A stretch of DNA of 64,000 nt from Amphiduros pacificus (GCA_949316495.1 OX439005.1:29658217-29722216); one strand, 5' to 3'; counted from the stretch's first letter, positions 1 through 14,300 are shown. Made by a program: numbers and translations. Notes: generated from the letters alone by a model not told the origin.

Positions 1-1340
1 ATTCATCACATTGAAGACATTCCCTGTCACAAAAGCTTTGCATTTTTTATTTAGGTGAAGCATACAAAGTGTTTTCTTGAGGATTCTTATCAAAGGCTGT
101 GGTTTGTTTTATCACGTCTATATTTAAACGAGTCAAAGCAGTCTTCAAAAATGTGATTTTGTAGAATTGGGCTAACAAAGGGTCTACTTTTGTTACTCAA
201 CATTTGAATCTTTGTTGTTAATTGATTTTTTACTAGAATGTGTGCTGTGAACTTGTTCAAGGCTGAATAACATTTGTCTAAGTCAGTTTGAGAAAACCAC
301 AGTCTATGTGGCCTCTTTATGGGTGCAATTAGCTGCTGACAAGCACTGAATTAGCTAATTTCAGGGGCCAATGGACAACATAAATAATTGAAGCACCAAT
401 CTGCCTATACTCTGAGGCAACACCTCATTACAGCAGCAAAACATTCAGCATTAGCAATGGTGCAGGCTTTCTTCTTTTTATCACAGGAGATGAGCGTAAT
501 GTGGAGGAACATGTTGTGCAATGCATTAATCTTATAGAACTGTAACACCCGCAGGATTGCACTGTCAGTGATATTCTTTGTGATGAATTGGATAGGATAT
601 CAATCATTGTCTCAAGAGTCAAGTAAAGACTTCAACAATTCTGGTGAATATGATAATGATGATGGATTAAATTCACTATTTTGTGATAGCTTCAAATGGT
701 CATGACAACATGACACCCAATTTTTTTGCCCACACTCTCATTAAGTTACTGAAAGGTAACTTCCATCCAGTACTTCTTAGTAATCACTCTCTTTGTCCTG
801 TGTCTGTTTGCATGTTTATTTATTTCCTTGTTTGTTTGCCTGTTTCTGACAGTATGCAGCCATTGAAAGATCCTTGGAAAAAATGTTTGCAAGTTATACA
901 AAGTTATATAATATCAGGCACATTGGAGGGAATTGATCCTCTGATCCTTGGTTGTTGGTTACATAAGCAACTATAACATCAGGGAACATTTGGAAATGAT
1001 TCTTTGATCTTTTGGATTGCTAGGCAAATGTAACAAAGAATGGCAGTGGTCGGATCCCATCTTTACACAGCACTATGATCTCTTTATTGTTGCCATCTTT
1101 ACTTAAAACAGCTGCTTGTATGTAAATATATTTTTAAACTAGCATGCCTTAGCTAAAAGATGTCTTGGCCTACATTTGGCCATCAGTGCTAAAAATAACC
1201 ACAGACTTAGCTGCTGCTGGACCGAAAGGAATTCTTTAAACAGCAAACAGTGTGTTCTCCTTCCATGGAACCTTGATGAAACCACTAACAATCTGGACTA
1301 TGTTAGCCACTAGCTAGGGGTGAGACAGGGGCCTTGATAT
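1..1340. other. No gene recognised
   Basis: AT-rich unique-looking DNA. Short open frames (at 428-622 and 683-976) show no family resemblance and no splice context. Probably intron or upstream DNA. Confidence 0.5.
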
Positions 1341-1851
1341 TTAAAGGTATTAAGCATCAATTCTACGATTTGGTGTTTTTGAAAGCTTAGCCACATATGA
1401 ACAATATGACAGATTGAAATTATAATAGAGTAATAAGATTTGTTGCTATGAGACATAGCAGTTGCACTCCCAGAAGAGGTCTGTCTGAGCCATAAGCTGA
1501 ACTTTATTTGACCTTAATTGAGGCTCAAAGTAGGGTAGCACTGTTTGACGTCATTTTGGTACTATTCAGAGGACAATACATTTCATGACGTCATAAGCAT
1601 ATTGCCATACTCTTATGACGTCATTTTACCTTTCAGTGCCTCTATGATGACACTCCACGTAAAAATGACGCCAAGAAAGGAGTGTGCTTTCATCAGGGGC
1701 CTATATATTAAGGTCTTGTTCAAATAGGTTTTACAGACAATAATGGGGATGCATTTTGCAAAAAAATTATAGACATGAAAGACAAATACATTTATCACCA
1801 ATATGTGAATTTTAAATGTTTTTTTTCAAAATCGGTGCTTAATCCCTTTAA
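1341..1851. mobile_element. TTAA-flanked short inverted-repeat element (MITE)
   Basis: The ends are 22-bp inverted repeats matching at 19 positions: TTAAAGGTATTAAGCATC at left, and TTAAAGGGATTAAGCACC read inward from the right. TTAA is present at both edges (1341-1344 and 1848-1851). A TTAA target with AGGG-type ends fits non-autonomous piggyBac or Kolobok DNA elements. There is no transposase frame. Three TGACGTCA-like sites lie inside. Confidence 0.65.
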
Positions 1852-1993
1852 CTGTGTCTATGAATCAGATCAGACAGCAGAGTGCAAGTGCAAGTGCACT
1901 TAACAGACTGTAGTACAGAGTAAAAGAGCTAGGTCATTAGGTCAGATATCAATCCGTGCAACTTGTACTTGTATTAGTATTAAGGAATCAGAT

Positions 1994-2594
1994 TACCGTA
2001 TCCACTCGGGTTAGCGCCCATGGGCGGCTAATTGGGGACAAAGTAAAAGAGGGGGGTGGGCGTTTACCCAAGCATGGGCGTTTATAAAGGTCGAGAACAG
2101 AACAAAACCATCCATTATTGCGCAATATATTAACAATCGTTTTCGTGCTAAAAACAAGAGCCTCTTCCCGTCACTTCCGCCTTTCAAAATTGCGACCACG
2201 TGTTGCGTTGAGTCGTGTCTTCCTTGTTGACAGAAATGCTTTCAAACGCGGATCGATTTTAATTGCATTTCAAATGATAAATAATGAAAACGCTTTGTTT
2301 TGAAGCTAAAATCAATGATGTGGAGAAATTGTCGACGTAATTGTGATAATATTAAGTACATACCTTTATTTATCATTTAAAACGCAATTAAAATCGATCA
2401 GCTACGGATATGAAAGTTCAATTTGACATGTTGGCCGCTCCACTTTTGTCTCGTGGGCACCCAGACGCTAAGGTAAAGGACGTCACGTACATCGTATTAC
2501 GGACATCCAGGGAAGGTGGGCGTTTAATGATTTCTTCCTAAAAAGGGGGTGGGCGTTGAGCCAAGCATGGGCGCTAACCTGAGTGGATACGGTA
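1994..2594. mobile_element. 601-bp TIR element with nested internal inverted repeat
   Basis: The terminal inverted repeats are 29 bp with one mismatch (1994-2022 and 2566-2594), starting TACCGTATCCACTC. If TA is the target duplication, the ends fit Tc1/mariner-type MITEs. A second inverted pair of about 35 bp (near 2253-2286 and 2366-2401, core GATCGATTTTAATTGC) sits inside. A GTGGGCGTT...AAGCATGGGCG motif occurs as direct copies next to both ends. No coding capacity is seen. Confidence 0.75.
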
Positions 2595-3664
2595 GTATTA
2601 GGTAATCTGGCTGGTCATGTATATGAATATTACTGTTGACACCACAGATTATTACATTTGTCACAAGGTATCTAGTTATACACAGTGCAATCATTTTCCA
2701 ATCCTTTGCCCATATGGTCCATGTTTATAAATACAGTTTATCTATTTATAAAGAGGATTGCAATATCTTATAAATGGATTTATAGAAAAACTAAGTAGAT
2801 TATAGTTCCCAATACAAAGTACCCAGCCTTCACCACAGTGCGTAATCCAGTGGCTTTTCAGCTCACAGGTTGTCCATAAACTCTCCCTTATTAAGATTGA
2901 TACCTGTACCAAAATAAATGTCATTATTGAGCCTGTGCACACAGAAGCCAAGTAAGGCTTTAGAAATGGTGACATGCCCTGGTGAGGATGTATGGTATAC
3001 TTCCATTATTTCCTGAGCTGTCTGTTTCCAATATGCCTCCTGTCTCGCCTTGGAACAATGTGTCTTTTGTTGTTTTCCTCATTTCCTTTGTTGGAAAGTG
3101 TATGTGAGTAGTTCAGATGGGATAATGACCCAGGATCACAGGATATTGGTGTGTACACCAATACAACAATCACTGGTAGTCCTAAAATAAAGCTCACAGA
3201 AATCATTAGACACGGCCAAATCCTTTTATCCTTTGAAAATATTTGGTTAGTTCCAGCCAAAACACTCTTTGAACCTGAAAGGTACTCATTGAATGGTATG
3301 TCATATTAACAGGAAGCTGAGCTGCACATCTTGTGCGTAACTACCTGTACATGTTTACAAGGATGAGAAAAAAATGTGAAAATTTGAATTTCATTGTAAA
3401 TAAAATATTATTTTTTAACATGTAATTGTAATGTTTTCTCTCCTGAAAAAAATACAACGAAATCCTTTAACACTTTGATCCCACCACACCATGAAACACC
3501 ACACCATGCCATCACTGCGACTATAATGTTGCTGCCGAGGGTCGTCAGAAATTGTTACAACCGTCACAGTAAAGAGCTGTCTCGGCAGAGATTCCATTGA
3601 GTTCAGCAGAAATAATGACTGCCAGTCAGTGCCGTATAAAAACACACCTCATGATGTTGGCTTG
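2595..3664. other. No gene recognised
   Basis: AT-rich DNA without recognisable exons, RNA genes or repeats. Small open frames on the - strand (2742-3260) lack any family signature. Confidence 0.45.
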
Positions 3665-4430
3665 TTGGACAGCAACAATAGTGTGTCACATGCTGCACTC
3701 CTATTTGTATGGGCCAGCAAGGGTGCATCACATTCGACACTCCTAGGTGTATGGCCCACCAAGAGTGTGTCACATGCCACACGCCTAGTTATATGGGCCA
3801 GCAAGAGTGCGTCACATGCCACACGCCTAGTTATATGGTCCAGCAAGAGTGCGTCACATGCCACACGCCTAGTTATATGGGCCAGCAAGAGTGCGTCACA
3901 TGCCACACGCCTAGTTATATGGTTCAGTAAGAGTGCGTCACATGCCACACGCCTAGTTATATGGGTCAGTAAGAGTGCATCACATGCCACACGCCTAGTT
4001 ATATGGGCCAGTAAGAGCATGTCTCATGTCATATGCCCAGTCCTATGGTGTGTCACATGCTCCTAGTTATATGGCCCAGTAAGGGTCTGCCACATGCTAC
4101 ACCTATTTATATGGGTCAGTAAGAATGAGTCACATGCCACATGCCTAGTTATATGGCCCAGTAGGGGTGTGCCACATGACACACTCGTAGTTATATGGCC
4201 CAGTAAGAGTCTCATGCCATATGCTCAGTCATATGGAGTGTCACATGCTCCTAGTTATATGGCCTAGTAAGGGTCTGCCACATGCCACACCTGTTTATAT
4301 GGGTCAGTCACATGCCACACACCGAGTTATATGGCCCAGTAAGAGTGAGTCTTATGCCACACACCTAGTTATATGGGTCAGTAAGGATGTGTCAATTGCC
4401 AGTATGCCATTGAGTCATGTGCCACACTCA
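3665..4430. repeat. 42-bp minisatellite
   Basis: About 16-18 units of 42 bp with core CACATGCCACACGCCTAG and TTATATGG. Units near 3770-4010 are nearly identical; those from 4020 to 4430 are diverged and partly deleted. Because 42 is divisible by 3, open frames of 145 and 123 codons arise on opposite strands. These are not genes. Confidence 0.93.
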
Positions 4431-5868
4431 TAACCATGTAGACCAAGTACTAAAGCAGTAGTTCCCATGAAAGGTGGTGTCCAAATCTACATGTCCAAAT
4501 TCACCATCAAGCTTGGCAGTGTGTGCCTGTGCCAGGGCCAGGTGTACATATACATCAGCCCATGATGAGAACAAGCTGCATGGTATAGATCAGCCTGCCC
4601 ACATTGATGCACACCCTCAAAGCTTCTGACTTGATGTCTCATATATTAATTGGAATATATTGATTTTCTTTATTTCAAAGTTAGCACAAAGGTGCCAAGT
4701 CCTGACTGCAAATTACTGACCTGGGACCTTGTGGCATGCACCTATTTCAAATCTGGACAGTGATTTTTAAAGGAGTAATGCTGCATTGTCCACCATAAAG
4801 CTTTCATCTTATATTTCAGTGAAAAATCCATAGATAGAGGACATTTGTAAAGAAGGAAAAAAAGATGGTTCAAGTATCAAAAAAGCTGGTGATTCAAGTG
4901 TATGGAGATCTATGAGAGTGAAAGTCAGGGTCACTGTCTCAGGCTCTGGGATCTATGAGCGACTGAAGCCCATCATTATCCACCAACTGTCATTGTGTTT
5001 GAGATTTGTGGCATTAGGAGAGTGTGGCTGCAGGTTACCTGCGAGCATTAGAAAGCCACCGTTAGCATGGCTCGCAGGTCTGACGAGAGCCTGCCATCAT
5101 ATACCAAGTTCAATTAATAGCCATAATTAGAGCAATATTTTATCTCACATTTTATGTTCATGTGTGATTAGCTGGTGAGGAGTGACAGCACATTATGAGG
5201 GTGCTTATTTACAAAAAACGCCCACATTCAAGCACTGACTAATTTGCACGGGGAATTCACAAACACATCTTTGACACTCAACATTCTCGGCAGATTATTT
5301 TTTAAAAAAGCAAAGAAGAACATACAAGACCCTCTCTTTCATATCAAAGTGAAAATCATTAACATGTTATGGAGGACAGACATGAAGTAGTTGCTTGTAA
5401 TTGCAGAAATATAATCAATCAAAGCAGAGACGCTGTGCGGCTTTCATGCCACATCCTAACTTGAAATATGCTACAATCCAAATCTTTCACATTTTCCATA
5501 AAACAACATTGGGGAATTAGCAGATTGCTTACCGATGAAATGTGTTGAAATGAGAAAAATTGATTCTCTCCTGAGATGCAGTTTACTGAGAACTGGGCCC
5601 ACAAAGAAATCAGATCTCGCCAACTTTCAATCACTGTGAATTGTAATGTGTAAAAGCCTGGTAAGAAGAAACAAGGGTAATTATATGTGTTTAGTCACAT
5701 TTGAAGATGTTCACAAAGGAACCGAGGTTTTTCTCTAGAACACACTCATCAGGCTGCTCTTATTTTTGTTAAACTGACTGAAGGTATAGTCCGATAATGG
5801 AGTGTGGTCTGAATATTTACATGTAGAGTATCAGGAGTATAGATTTGTCATTTAATGCAGTGAATGAT
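4431..5868. other. No gene recognised
   Basis: Unique AT-rich sequence. No exon, RNA gene or clear repeat was seen. Confidence 0.45.
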
Positions 5869-5976
5869 CATCCAGGCATTGCAACACATCCAGGCATTGC
5901 AACACATCCAGGCATTGCAACACATCCAGGCATTGCAACACATCCAGGCATTGCAACACATCCAGGCATTGCAACA
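5869..5976. repeat. 18-bp perfect tandem repeat, 6 copies
   Basis: Six exact copies of CATCCAGGCATTGCAACA. They are open in two frames (HPGIAT and IQALQH peptides), but no start or splice context suggests coding. Confidence 0.97.
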
Positions 5977-6939
5977 CAGGAGAAAAGATGTCAATGCCAG
6001 TGTGAAGCTGCACGGTCAGGGGTGGGAGAGCTTTGAATGGTCCAGGACTAAAATTCTGGACATATGTTCTATTTCTGGACTATTCGGTTTATATTTCAAG
6101 CTAAAGTTGTCTCCTTTAATCTTTACATATCAAAATTCTTAAGAAAGTAACATGTTTATCAGATACATATGTACATGTAGACATGATCATCTGGAACCAA
6201 ATTGTAATGAGTTTTTTGCATTTTTACATTTTTCAAACGTGTTTTCATCACTCTGGGCGATAATGTGGAGAATATCATTTTATGAAATGATACATTGTTA
6301 TTGGAGATTATCCTTCTGATAAGAAATCATGTCTTGGTTCTACATATATGTACATCGTGCAAGAATGAAGTAATTTCTTGGTAAATATGCAATTTAAAAC
6401 ATACTTCTTCAATTGTAAAAAACATCATGTCACATCTGAAGCTAACTGGAAGCAGGTGATTTCAGTTCAGAGTTGTGGCCGCTGTGTCAGGATGTAACTT
6501 CTTGTTCATTCCTTGTCAATGTTTATAAATCACAGTTAACTCCTCTTCTATATTAAAGAAGGGTACATAAAATGGCCTATTTTAAGCTTAACTATTAGTT
6601 TATCTTGATGAAATTACTGTGAGAATTGGCACGAAATATGAAAGAGGTCAGAAAATGTCAGTAAACGCAAAAGGTGAACTACCTTAAAATAGTGGGTTCA
6701 AAGGGTAGCTGTGTGTGAGGAATTGTGAAGTTGCATGTGAAAATTCCCAAATAATGAAGATCAATCAATGTTTACAAAATCTGAAAGTTGGTGATTGGCA
6801 CAAATTCAGAAACCCATTTTAAGAGATATTGGGATGAATTAGTCATAGGAAGCATCTGTCTTGGTGATCATTTAAGTGTCATATAAAGTGTCATCCTGGG
6901 GATGGCGCAGCAGGGGTATAATTTGTTTAGAGTGGATAT
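5977..6939. other. No gene recognised
   Basis: AT-rich unique DNA with nothing recognisable. Confidence 0.45.
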
Positions 6940-8660
6940 GGAGACGGCAGAACAGACCTCTGTCCTTTTCAAGATAGATAGCTCTCTGTTCAGACTATCG
7001 CTGTATGGCAGGCCAGGCAGGTAGCTCTCCACCCACACAACCATTGGTAAGCCTCTCTTTGTAGTAAGGTCCAGTGCCTCAGGCATATAGCTCTCCACCC
7101 TCACAACCATTGGTAAGCCTCTCTTTGTAGTAAGGTCCAGTGTCTCAGGCATATAGCTCTCCATCCACACAACCATTGGTAAGCCTCTCTTTGTAGTAAG
7201 GCCCAGTGTCTAAGGCAGATAGCTCTCCACCCACACAACCATTGGTAAGCCTCTCATTGCAGTAAGGTCCAGTACCTCAGGCATATAGCTCTCTATCCAC
7301 ACAACCATTGGTAAGCCTCTCTTTGTAGTTAGGTCCAGTGTCTAAGGCATATAGCTCTTCACCCACACAACCATTGGTAAGCCTGTCTTTGTAGTAAGGC
7401 CCAGTGTCTAAGGCAGATAGCTCTCCACCCACACAACCATTGGTAAGCCTCTGTTTGTAGTAAGGTCCAGTGCCTCAGGCATATAACTCTCCCACTCACA
7501 ACCATTGGTAAGCCTCTGTTTGTAGTAAGGTCCAGTGCCTCAGGCATATAACTCTCCATCCACACAACCATTGGTAAGCCTCTGTTTGTAGTAAGGTCCA
7601 GTGTCTAAGGCATATAGCTCTCCATCCACACAACCATTGGTAAACCTCTCATTGCAGTAAGGCCCAGTGTCTCAGGCATATAGCTCTCTATCCACACAAC
7701 CATTGGTAAGCCTCTCTTTGTAGTAAGGTCCAGTGTCTCAGGCATATAGCTATTCACCCACACAACCATTGGTAAGCCTCTCTTTGCAGTAAGGCCCAGT
7801 GTCTCAAACATATAGCTCTCCACCCATACAACCATTGCTAAGCCTCTCTTAGTAGTAAGGTCCAGCACCTCAGGCATATAGCTCTTCAACCACACAACCA
7901 TTGGTAAGCCTCTCTTTGTAGTAAGGTCCAGTGACTCAGGCATATAGCTCTCCATCCACACAACCGTTGGTAAGCTTCTCTTTGTAGTAAGGCCCAGTGC
8001 CTCAGGCATATAGCTCTCCACCCTCACAACCATTGGTAAGCCTCTGTTTGTAGTTAGGTCCAGTGCCTCAGGCATATAGCTCTCCACCCACACAACCATT
8101 GGTAAGCCTCTGTTTGTAGTTAGGTCCAGTGCCTCAGGCATATAGCTCTCCACCCTCACAACCATTGGTAAGCCTCTGTTTGTAGTTAGGTCCAGTGCCT
8201 CAGGCATATAGCTCTCCACCCTCACAACCATTGGTAAGCCTCTGTTTGTAGTTAGGTCCAGTGCCTCAGGCATATAGCTCTCCACCCACACAACCATTGG
8301 TAAGCCTCTCTTTGTAGTAAGGTCCAGTGCCTCAACTGTTATATCTCCTATTTACAGTACATGTTCACTCAGGCTTAATTCAATGTGCTCAAGGCAAATA
8401 GTTCTCCATCTGCCTAACTTTCCATATCTCCTCTTTATGTACGCCTACACAGTAGGGCCTGACTCCCCATGGTCATAGCAGAAAGTTCTCCATCCACAAC
8501 CTAAAGTTTACCTGTCAATAGATATAGTAAGACTTGACTCCCCATGGTCATAGCAGAAAGTTCTTCATCCAGACAACCTTTGGTTTGTACATGTACATCC
8601 ATGCAATAAGGCTTGAATCCCTGTGACCATGGCAGATTGCTCTCTGCTCAGACTTCACTT
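6940..8660. repeat. 66-bp minisatellite with decayed shoulders
   Basis: About 20 units of roughly 66 bp, core CAACCATTGGTAAGCCTC and AGGCATATAGCTCTCCA, occupy 7015-8337. Outside that, 6940-7014 and 8338-8660 hold strongly diverged relatives, for example CATGGTCATAGCAGAAAGTT in place of the CTCAGGCATATAGCTCT part. The 230-codon - strand frame at 7605-8297 only reflects the 22-codon period. Confidence 0.93.
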
Positions 8661-10254
8661 GGAATGCTCTTCATTACAGTACAGTTCCAAGTCCCAATAT
8701 TTGACATTTTTCCAAAATACCTTATACCCTTCCCCTCTATTTGATATTTTCCCCATGAATGCTGAAAACAAATGGTAGAACTTCCAAGATATTGCACAAT
8801 TTGGCCTTGAATCATTATATTATCCATGAAAACATGGACAGTTGATTATATATGGGCTATAGTGGGGTATATCCATCAGTTAGTTTTGGCATTAGTCCTA
8901 TAAAGTGATGAACATATATTATATTCTTGCAAGATTGACAAGTCAGGATCACATCTTGATGCACATGCTCAAGTCTTCAAGCATTGATCTCTCTCCTATG
9001 TTTTAAATGAAATTTGATATATCAAGTATTAAACATATGTACATGTACTTGAAGAAAAAAAGTCTTAAATTTAGGTTGTCAATGGTGTAAATTGGTCAAT
9101 AACTGAGAGAGGGCAGTACCAATGTGTATGTTACTGTAACAAACAGGTGCTAACACATATGCACACTGAGGTCACTGGGTGTGATATTCATAACAATTCA
9201 TTTATAAATATTCACATCAATAAACCCAATCCATAAAATTGTGTGTTGTACATGTAAAACAATGGCCCGATTATCAGCCAAAGTTGTCAATGAGTGCTTT
9301 AGATCTAATATAGATAACAAAGGTCTAGATTCCCACATTATTACTATATTAACCAAATATATTTATCATATATTTGGTTGGACATCAATAATTAAGTTAG
9401 CACAAACTTACTTATTGTTTAGCTCCATTTCCACTATTTCCACCGGACAATAAGACTAGATACTAGATACTATAACTTGATAATATGTAGGCCTGACACC
9501 GGAGCATTTGGCATAACACTTTACATAACATTTATTGCCACCACATTTATCTTACACAATACCCAGAACCTGATATTATGGATATGTGAAATGCATATAA
9601 AAGATGATTCGTTTGGATGAACTTCTGTGATTTGGGGTCAAGGTCAAGACCAACAATATTGTAACTTTTATTAATTACCGGTATGCTTTAGGAGATAGAA
9701 ATGGCTTTAACATCCCAATGATTAGGTTTACCTTTATTTAACAGTTAGTTATTTTTCAATCTGAAGAATTCAGCCAAACTCTGAAGGGAGTTAGCTCCAA
9801 AGCTTTCAGAGATCAGTTAGTATGAATCCAGTGTATATATATAATGCAGTCATATTTAAAAAGTTACTTGATATCACTTGTTGTAGCGTACTGCATTGTA
9901 TGCAACTTTATGGTTGGAGCAAAAATGAAAATACGGTCCTTAGAATATTGTTACCAATTCTCCCAAATATAAAGCAAACAATACTCAAATATTGCTTTGC
10001 TGACTATTGTGTGTTCTTCCAGTTTAATGATAACACCTACCAGCATCGCATTGATTTGCCTTCCAGCTTTGTGCATTAAATTACTGTTACAAAATTGGGA
10101 AAATTATTTGGAAATGTGAGACAATTCATAACATTTCTTTAGAGAATTATGTTAAGGATCTGGAATTGAAATAACAATGGAATTAATTAATGTTTTTGTG
10201 CAATCTCCATATAATTACTCCATTCCAATATTGGCTGATTGAATCAATCTGAAA
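8661..10254. other. No gene recognised
   Basis: AT-rich DNA with no exon-like or RNA-like signal. The 70- and 85-codon frames at 9241 and 9822 are unremarkable. Confidence 0.45.
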
Positions 10255-10455
10255 TGAATTATGAATGTCAAGATGATGGGCAAACCAAACTAAGATTAAC
10301 TCTGAATCTCAGAATGATGAGCAATACCAGATTTACCCAAGCTCAGATTAGTTCTGAATCTCAGAATGATGAACAATACCAGATTTACCCAAGCTCAGAT
10401 TAGTTCTGAATTTCAGAATGATGAACAATACCAGATTTACCCAAGCTCAGATTAG
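10255..10455. repeat. Three to four diverged 52-bp units
   Basis: About 52-bp repeats with core CAGAATGATGAACAATACCA and AGCTCAGATTAG. By eye they align with the main satellite at 11.3-17.6 kb at roughly two thirds identity with the same period, so they look like an old detached part of it. The DNA between (10456-11311) has looser echoes such as AATGTCAAGATGAT. Confidence 0.75.
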
Positions 10456-11311
10456 TAATTATATGTTAAAAAGATGAAGTGTCAGATTTAATGAAACTTT
10501 TAACCCAGAATGCAAAGAAGATGTGCTGCAAACTGAGAAAGACTGATGTCAAGATGATAGGCAATGACAGATTTCATTTCACAAAACTGAAAGTAAAGAC
10601 TAAGAGAAAGCTGAATAGGAAAAGAAGTGGTCTTGAACCAAGGTAAAGACAATTTGAAATTGGAGCATGTTCTATGAAGTTTGGCCTCTCCTGAGTCCTT
10701 GTCAAGGAATAAAAGCTTAACTTTTAGGCATACATGTAGAGTCAGAATTGTATTTATCTGGCTGTCACAGCATGTAAATTCTTTAAAAGCTGAACTCAGA
10801 CTGAACCATTTGTTCCAAAGTGATTCAACATGGCCATTCTGACGTCATTGGAGATGGTTGCTATGTAGTCCCAGCTCACGAGGACCTAATTTGGGACTTT
10901 ACATGAGTTTTCTTTTGTCATCTATTGACAAGTAAAGCAGGACTGTGTCTACTAAGGTATGGACTCTTCCCTGAGTTAGCCTGTTGGAGATTTGAGGTAG
11001 ATCCCATGGTTATGAGATACAGAGCAGGCAGTTTAGTGAATGTTAATATGTATAGATTGAGGGATACCGGTAATCTTGTGGAGAGAGCCCAAATTTAGTT
11101 TCTTGCCCCAGGGGAAAGGCAGGCTCATGAACATGATCATTAAAACTTATATTAACTTTGAATGTTATAATGATGCACAGTGTTAGATACAAATATGAGA
11201 TTAAACCTAATGTCAAAATGCAAAGCAATGACTGATTGAAGAAATCTGAGATGAATCCTTAATGTCAAGATCATGATCAGCAACAAAATAAATCATTCTG
11301 AGTTTAACAGG

Positions 11312-14300
11312 ATTGTTAGCAATGCAGTATTTCACCATTCTTAGATTAGTCCTGAATGGCAGGGTTATTAGGAATGCAATATTTCATCATTCTAAGATTA
11401 GTCCTGAATGGCAGGGTTATTAGGAATGCAATATTTCGTCATTCATAGATTAGTCGTGAATGGCAGGGTTATTAGGAATGCAATATTTCATCATTCTAAG
11501 ATTAGTCCTGAATGGCAGGGTTATTAGGAATGCAATATTTCACCATTCTTAGATTAGTCCTGAATGGCAGGGTTATAAGGAATGCAATATTTCACCATTC
11601 TTAGATTAGTCCTGAATGGCAGGGTTATAAGGAATGCAATATTTCACCATTCTTAGATTAGTCCTGAATGGCAGGGTTATTAGGAATGCAATATTTCATC
11701 ATTCTAAGATTAGTCCTGAATGGCAGGGTTATTAGGAATGTAATATTTAACCATTCTTAGATTAGTCCTGAATGGCAGGGTTATTAGGAATGCAATATTT
11801 AACCATTCTTAGATTAGTCCTGAATGGCAGGGTTATTAGGAATGCAATATTTCGTCATTCATAGATTAGTCGTGAATGGCAGGGTTATTAGGAATGCAAT
11901 ATTTCATCATTCTAAGATTAGTCCTGAATGGCAGGGTTATTAGGAATGCAATATTTAACCATTCTTAGATTAGTCCTGAATGGCAGGGTTATTAGGAATG
12001 CAATATTTCGTCATTCATAGATTAGTCGTGAATGGCAGGGTTATTAGGAATGCAATATTTCATCATTCTAAGATTAGTCCTGAATGGCAGGGTTATTAGG
12101 AATGCAATATTTCACCATTCTTAGATTAGTCCTGAATGGCAGGGTTATAAGGAATGCAATATTTCACCATTCTTAGATTAGTCCTGAATGGCAGGGTTAT
12201 TAGGAATGCAATATTTAACCATTCTTAGATTAGTCCTGAATGGCAGGGTTATTAGGAATGCAATATTTAACCATTCTAAGATTAGTCCTGAATGGCAGGG
12301 TTATTAGGAATGCAATATTTCATCATTCTAAGATTAGTCCTGAATGGCAGGGTTATTAGGAATGCAATATTTAACCATTCTTAGATTAGTCCTGAATGGC
12401 AGGGTTATAAGGAATGCAATATTTCACCATTCTTAGATTAGTCCTGAATGGCAGGGTTATAAGGAATGCAATATTTCACCATTCTTAGATTAGTCCTGAA
12501 TGGCAGGGTTATTAGGAATGCAATATTTAACCATTCTTAGATTAGTCCTGAATGGCAGGGTTATTAGGAATGCAATATTTCATCATTCTTAGATTAGTCC
12601 TGAATGGCAGGGTTATTAGGAATGCAATATTTCATCATTCTAAGATTAGTCCTGAATGGCAGGGTTATTAGGAATGCAATATTTCATCATTCTTAGATTA
12701 GTCCTGAATGGCAGGGTTATAAGGAATGCAATATTTCACCATTCTTAGATTAGTCCTGAATGGCAGGGTTATAAGGAATGCAATATTTCACCATTCTTAG
12801 ATTAGTCCTGAATGGCAGGGTTATTAGGAATGCAATATTTAACCATTCTTAGATTAGTTCTGAATGGCAGGGTTATTAGGAATGCAATATTTCATCATTC
12901 TTAGATTAGTCCTGAATGGCAGGGTTATTAGGAATGCAATATTTCATCATTCTTAGATTAGTCCTGAATGGCAGGGTTATTAGGAATGCAATATTTCATC
13001 ATTCTAAGATTAGTCCTGAATGGCAGGGTTATAAGGAATGCAATATTTCACCATTCTTAGATTAGTCCTGAATGGCAGGGTTATTAGGAATGCAATATTT
13101 CATCATTCTTAGATTAGTCCTGAATGGCAGGGTTATAAGGAATGCAATATTTCACCATTCTTAGATTAGTCCTGAATGGCAGGGTTATTAGGAATGCAAT
13201 ATTTCACCATTCTTAGATTAGTCCTGAATGGCAGGGTTATTAGGAATGCAATATTTCACCATTCTTAGATTAGTCCTGAATGGCAGGGTTATAAGGAATG
13301 CAATATTTCACCATTCTTAGATTAGTCGTGAATGGCAGGGTTATTAGGAATGCAATATTTCATCATTCTTAGATTAGTCCTGAATGGCAGGGTTATAAGG
13401 AATGCAATATTTCACCATTCTTAGATTAGTCCTGAATGGCAGGGTTATTAGGAATGCAATATTTCATCATTCTTAGATTAGTCCTGAATGGCAGGGTTAT
13501 TAGGAATGCAATATTTCACCATTCTAAGATTAGTCCTGAATGGCAGGGTTATTAGGAATGCAATATTTCATCATTCTTAGATTAGTCCTGAATGGCAGGG
13601 TTATTAGGAATGCAATATTTCACCATTCTTAGATTAGTCCTGAATGGCAGGGTTATTAGGAATGCAATATTTCATCATTCTAAGATTAGTCCTGAATGGC
13701 AGGGTTATTAGGAATGCAATATTTAACCATTCTTAGATTAGTCCTGAATGGCAGGGTTATTAGGAATGCAATATTTCATCATTCTAAGATTAGTCCTGAA
13801 TGGCAGGGTTATTAGGAATGCAATATTTAACCATTCTTAGATTAGTCCTGAATGGCAGGGTTATAAGGAATGCAATATTTCACCATTCTTAGATTAGTCC
13901 TGAATGGCAGGGTTATTAGGAATGCAATATTTCACCATTCTTAGATTAGTCCTGAATGGCAGGGTTATTAGGAATGCAATATTTCATCATTCTAAGATTA
14001 GTCCTGAATGGCAGGGTTATTAGGAATGCAATATTTAACCATTCTTAGATTAGTCCTGAATGGCAGGGTTATTAGGAATGTAATATTTAACCATTCTTAG
14101 ATTAGTCCTGAATGGCAGGGTTATTAGGAATGCAATATTTCATCATTCTAAGGTTAGTCCTGAATGGCAGGGTTATTAGGAATGCAATATTTCATCATTC
14201 TTAGATTAGTCCTGAATGGCAGGGTTATTAGGAATGCAATATTTCATCATTCTTAGATTAGTCCTGAATGGCAGGGTTATTAGGAATGCAATATTTCACC

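Noticed and set aside
3629-4066. Open frames of 145 and 123 codons on opposite strands
   Set aside because: Both come from the 42-bp repeat, whose length is a multiple of 3; no start, splice or family signal.
7605-8297. 230-codon - strand frame of 22-residue repeats
   Set aside because: It follows the 66-bp minisatellite exactly and breaks wherever units change length.
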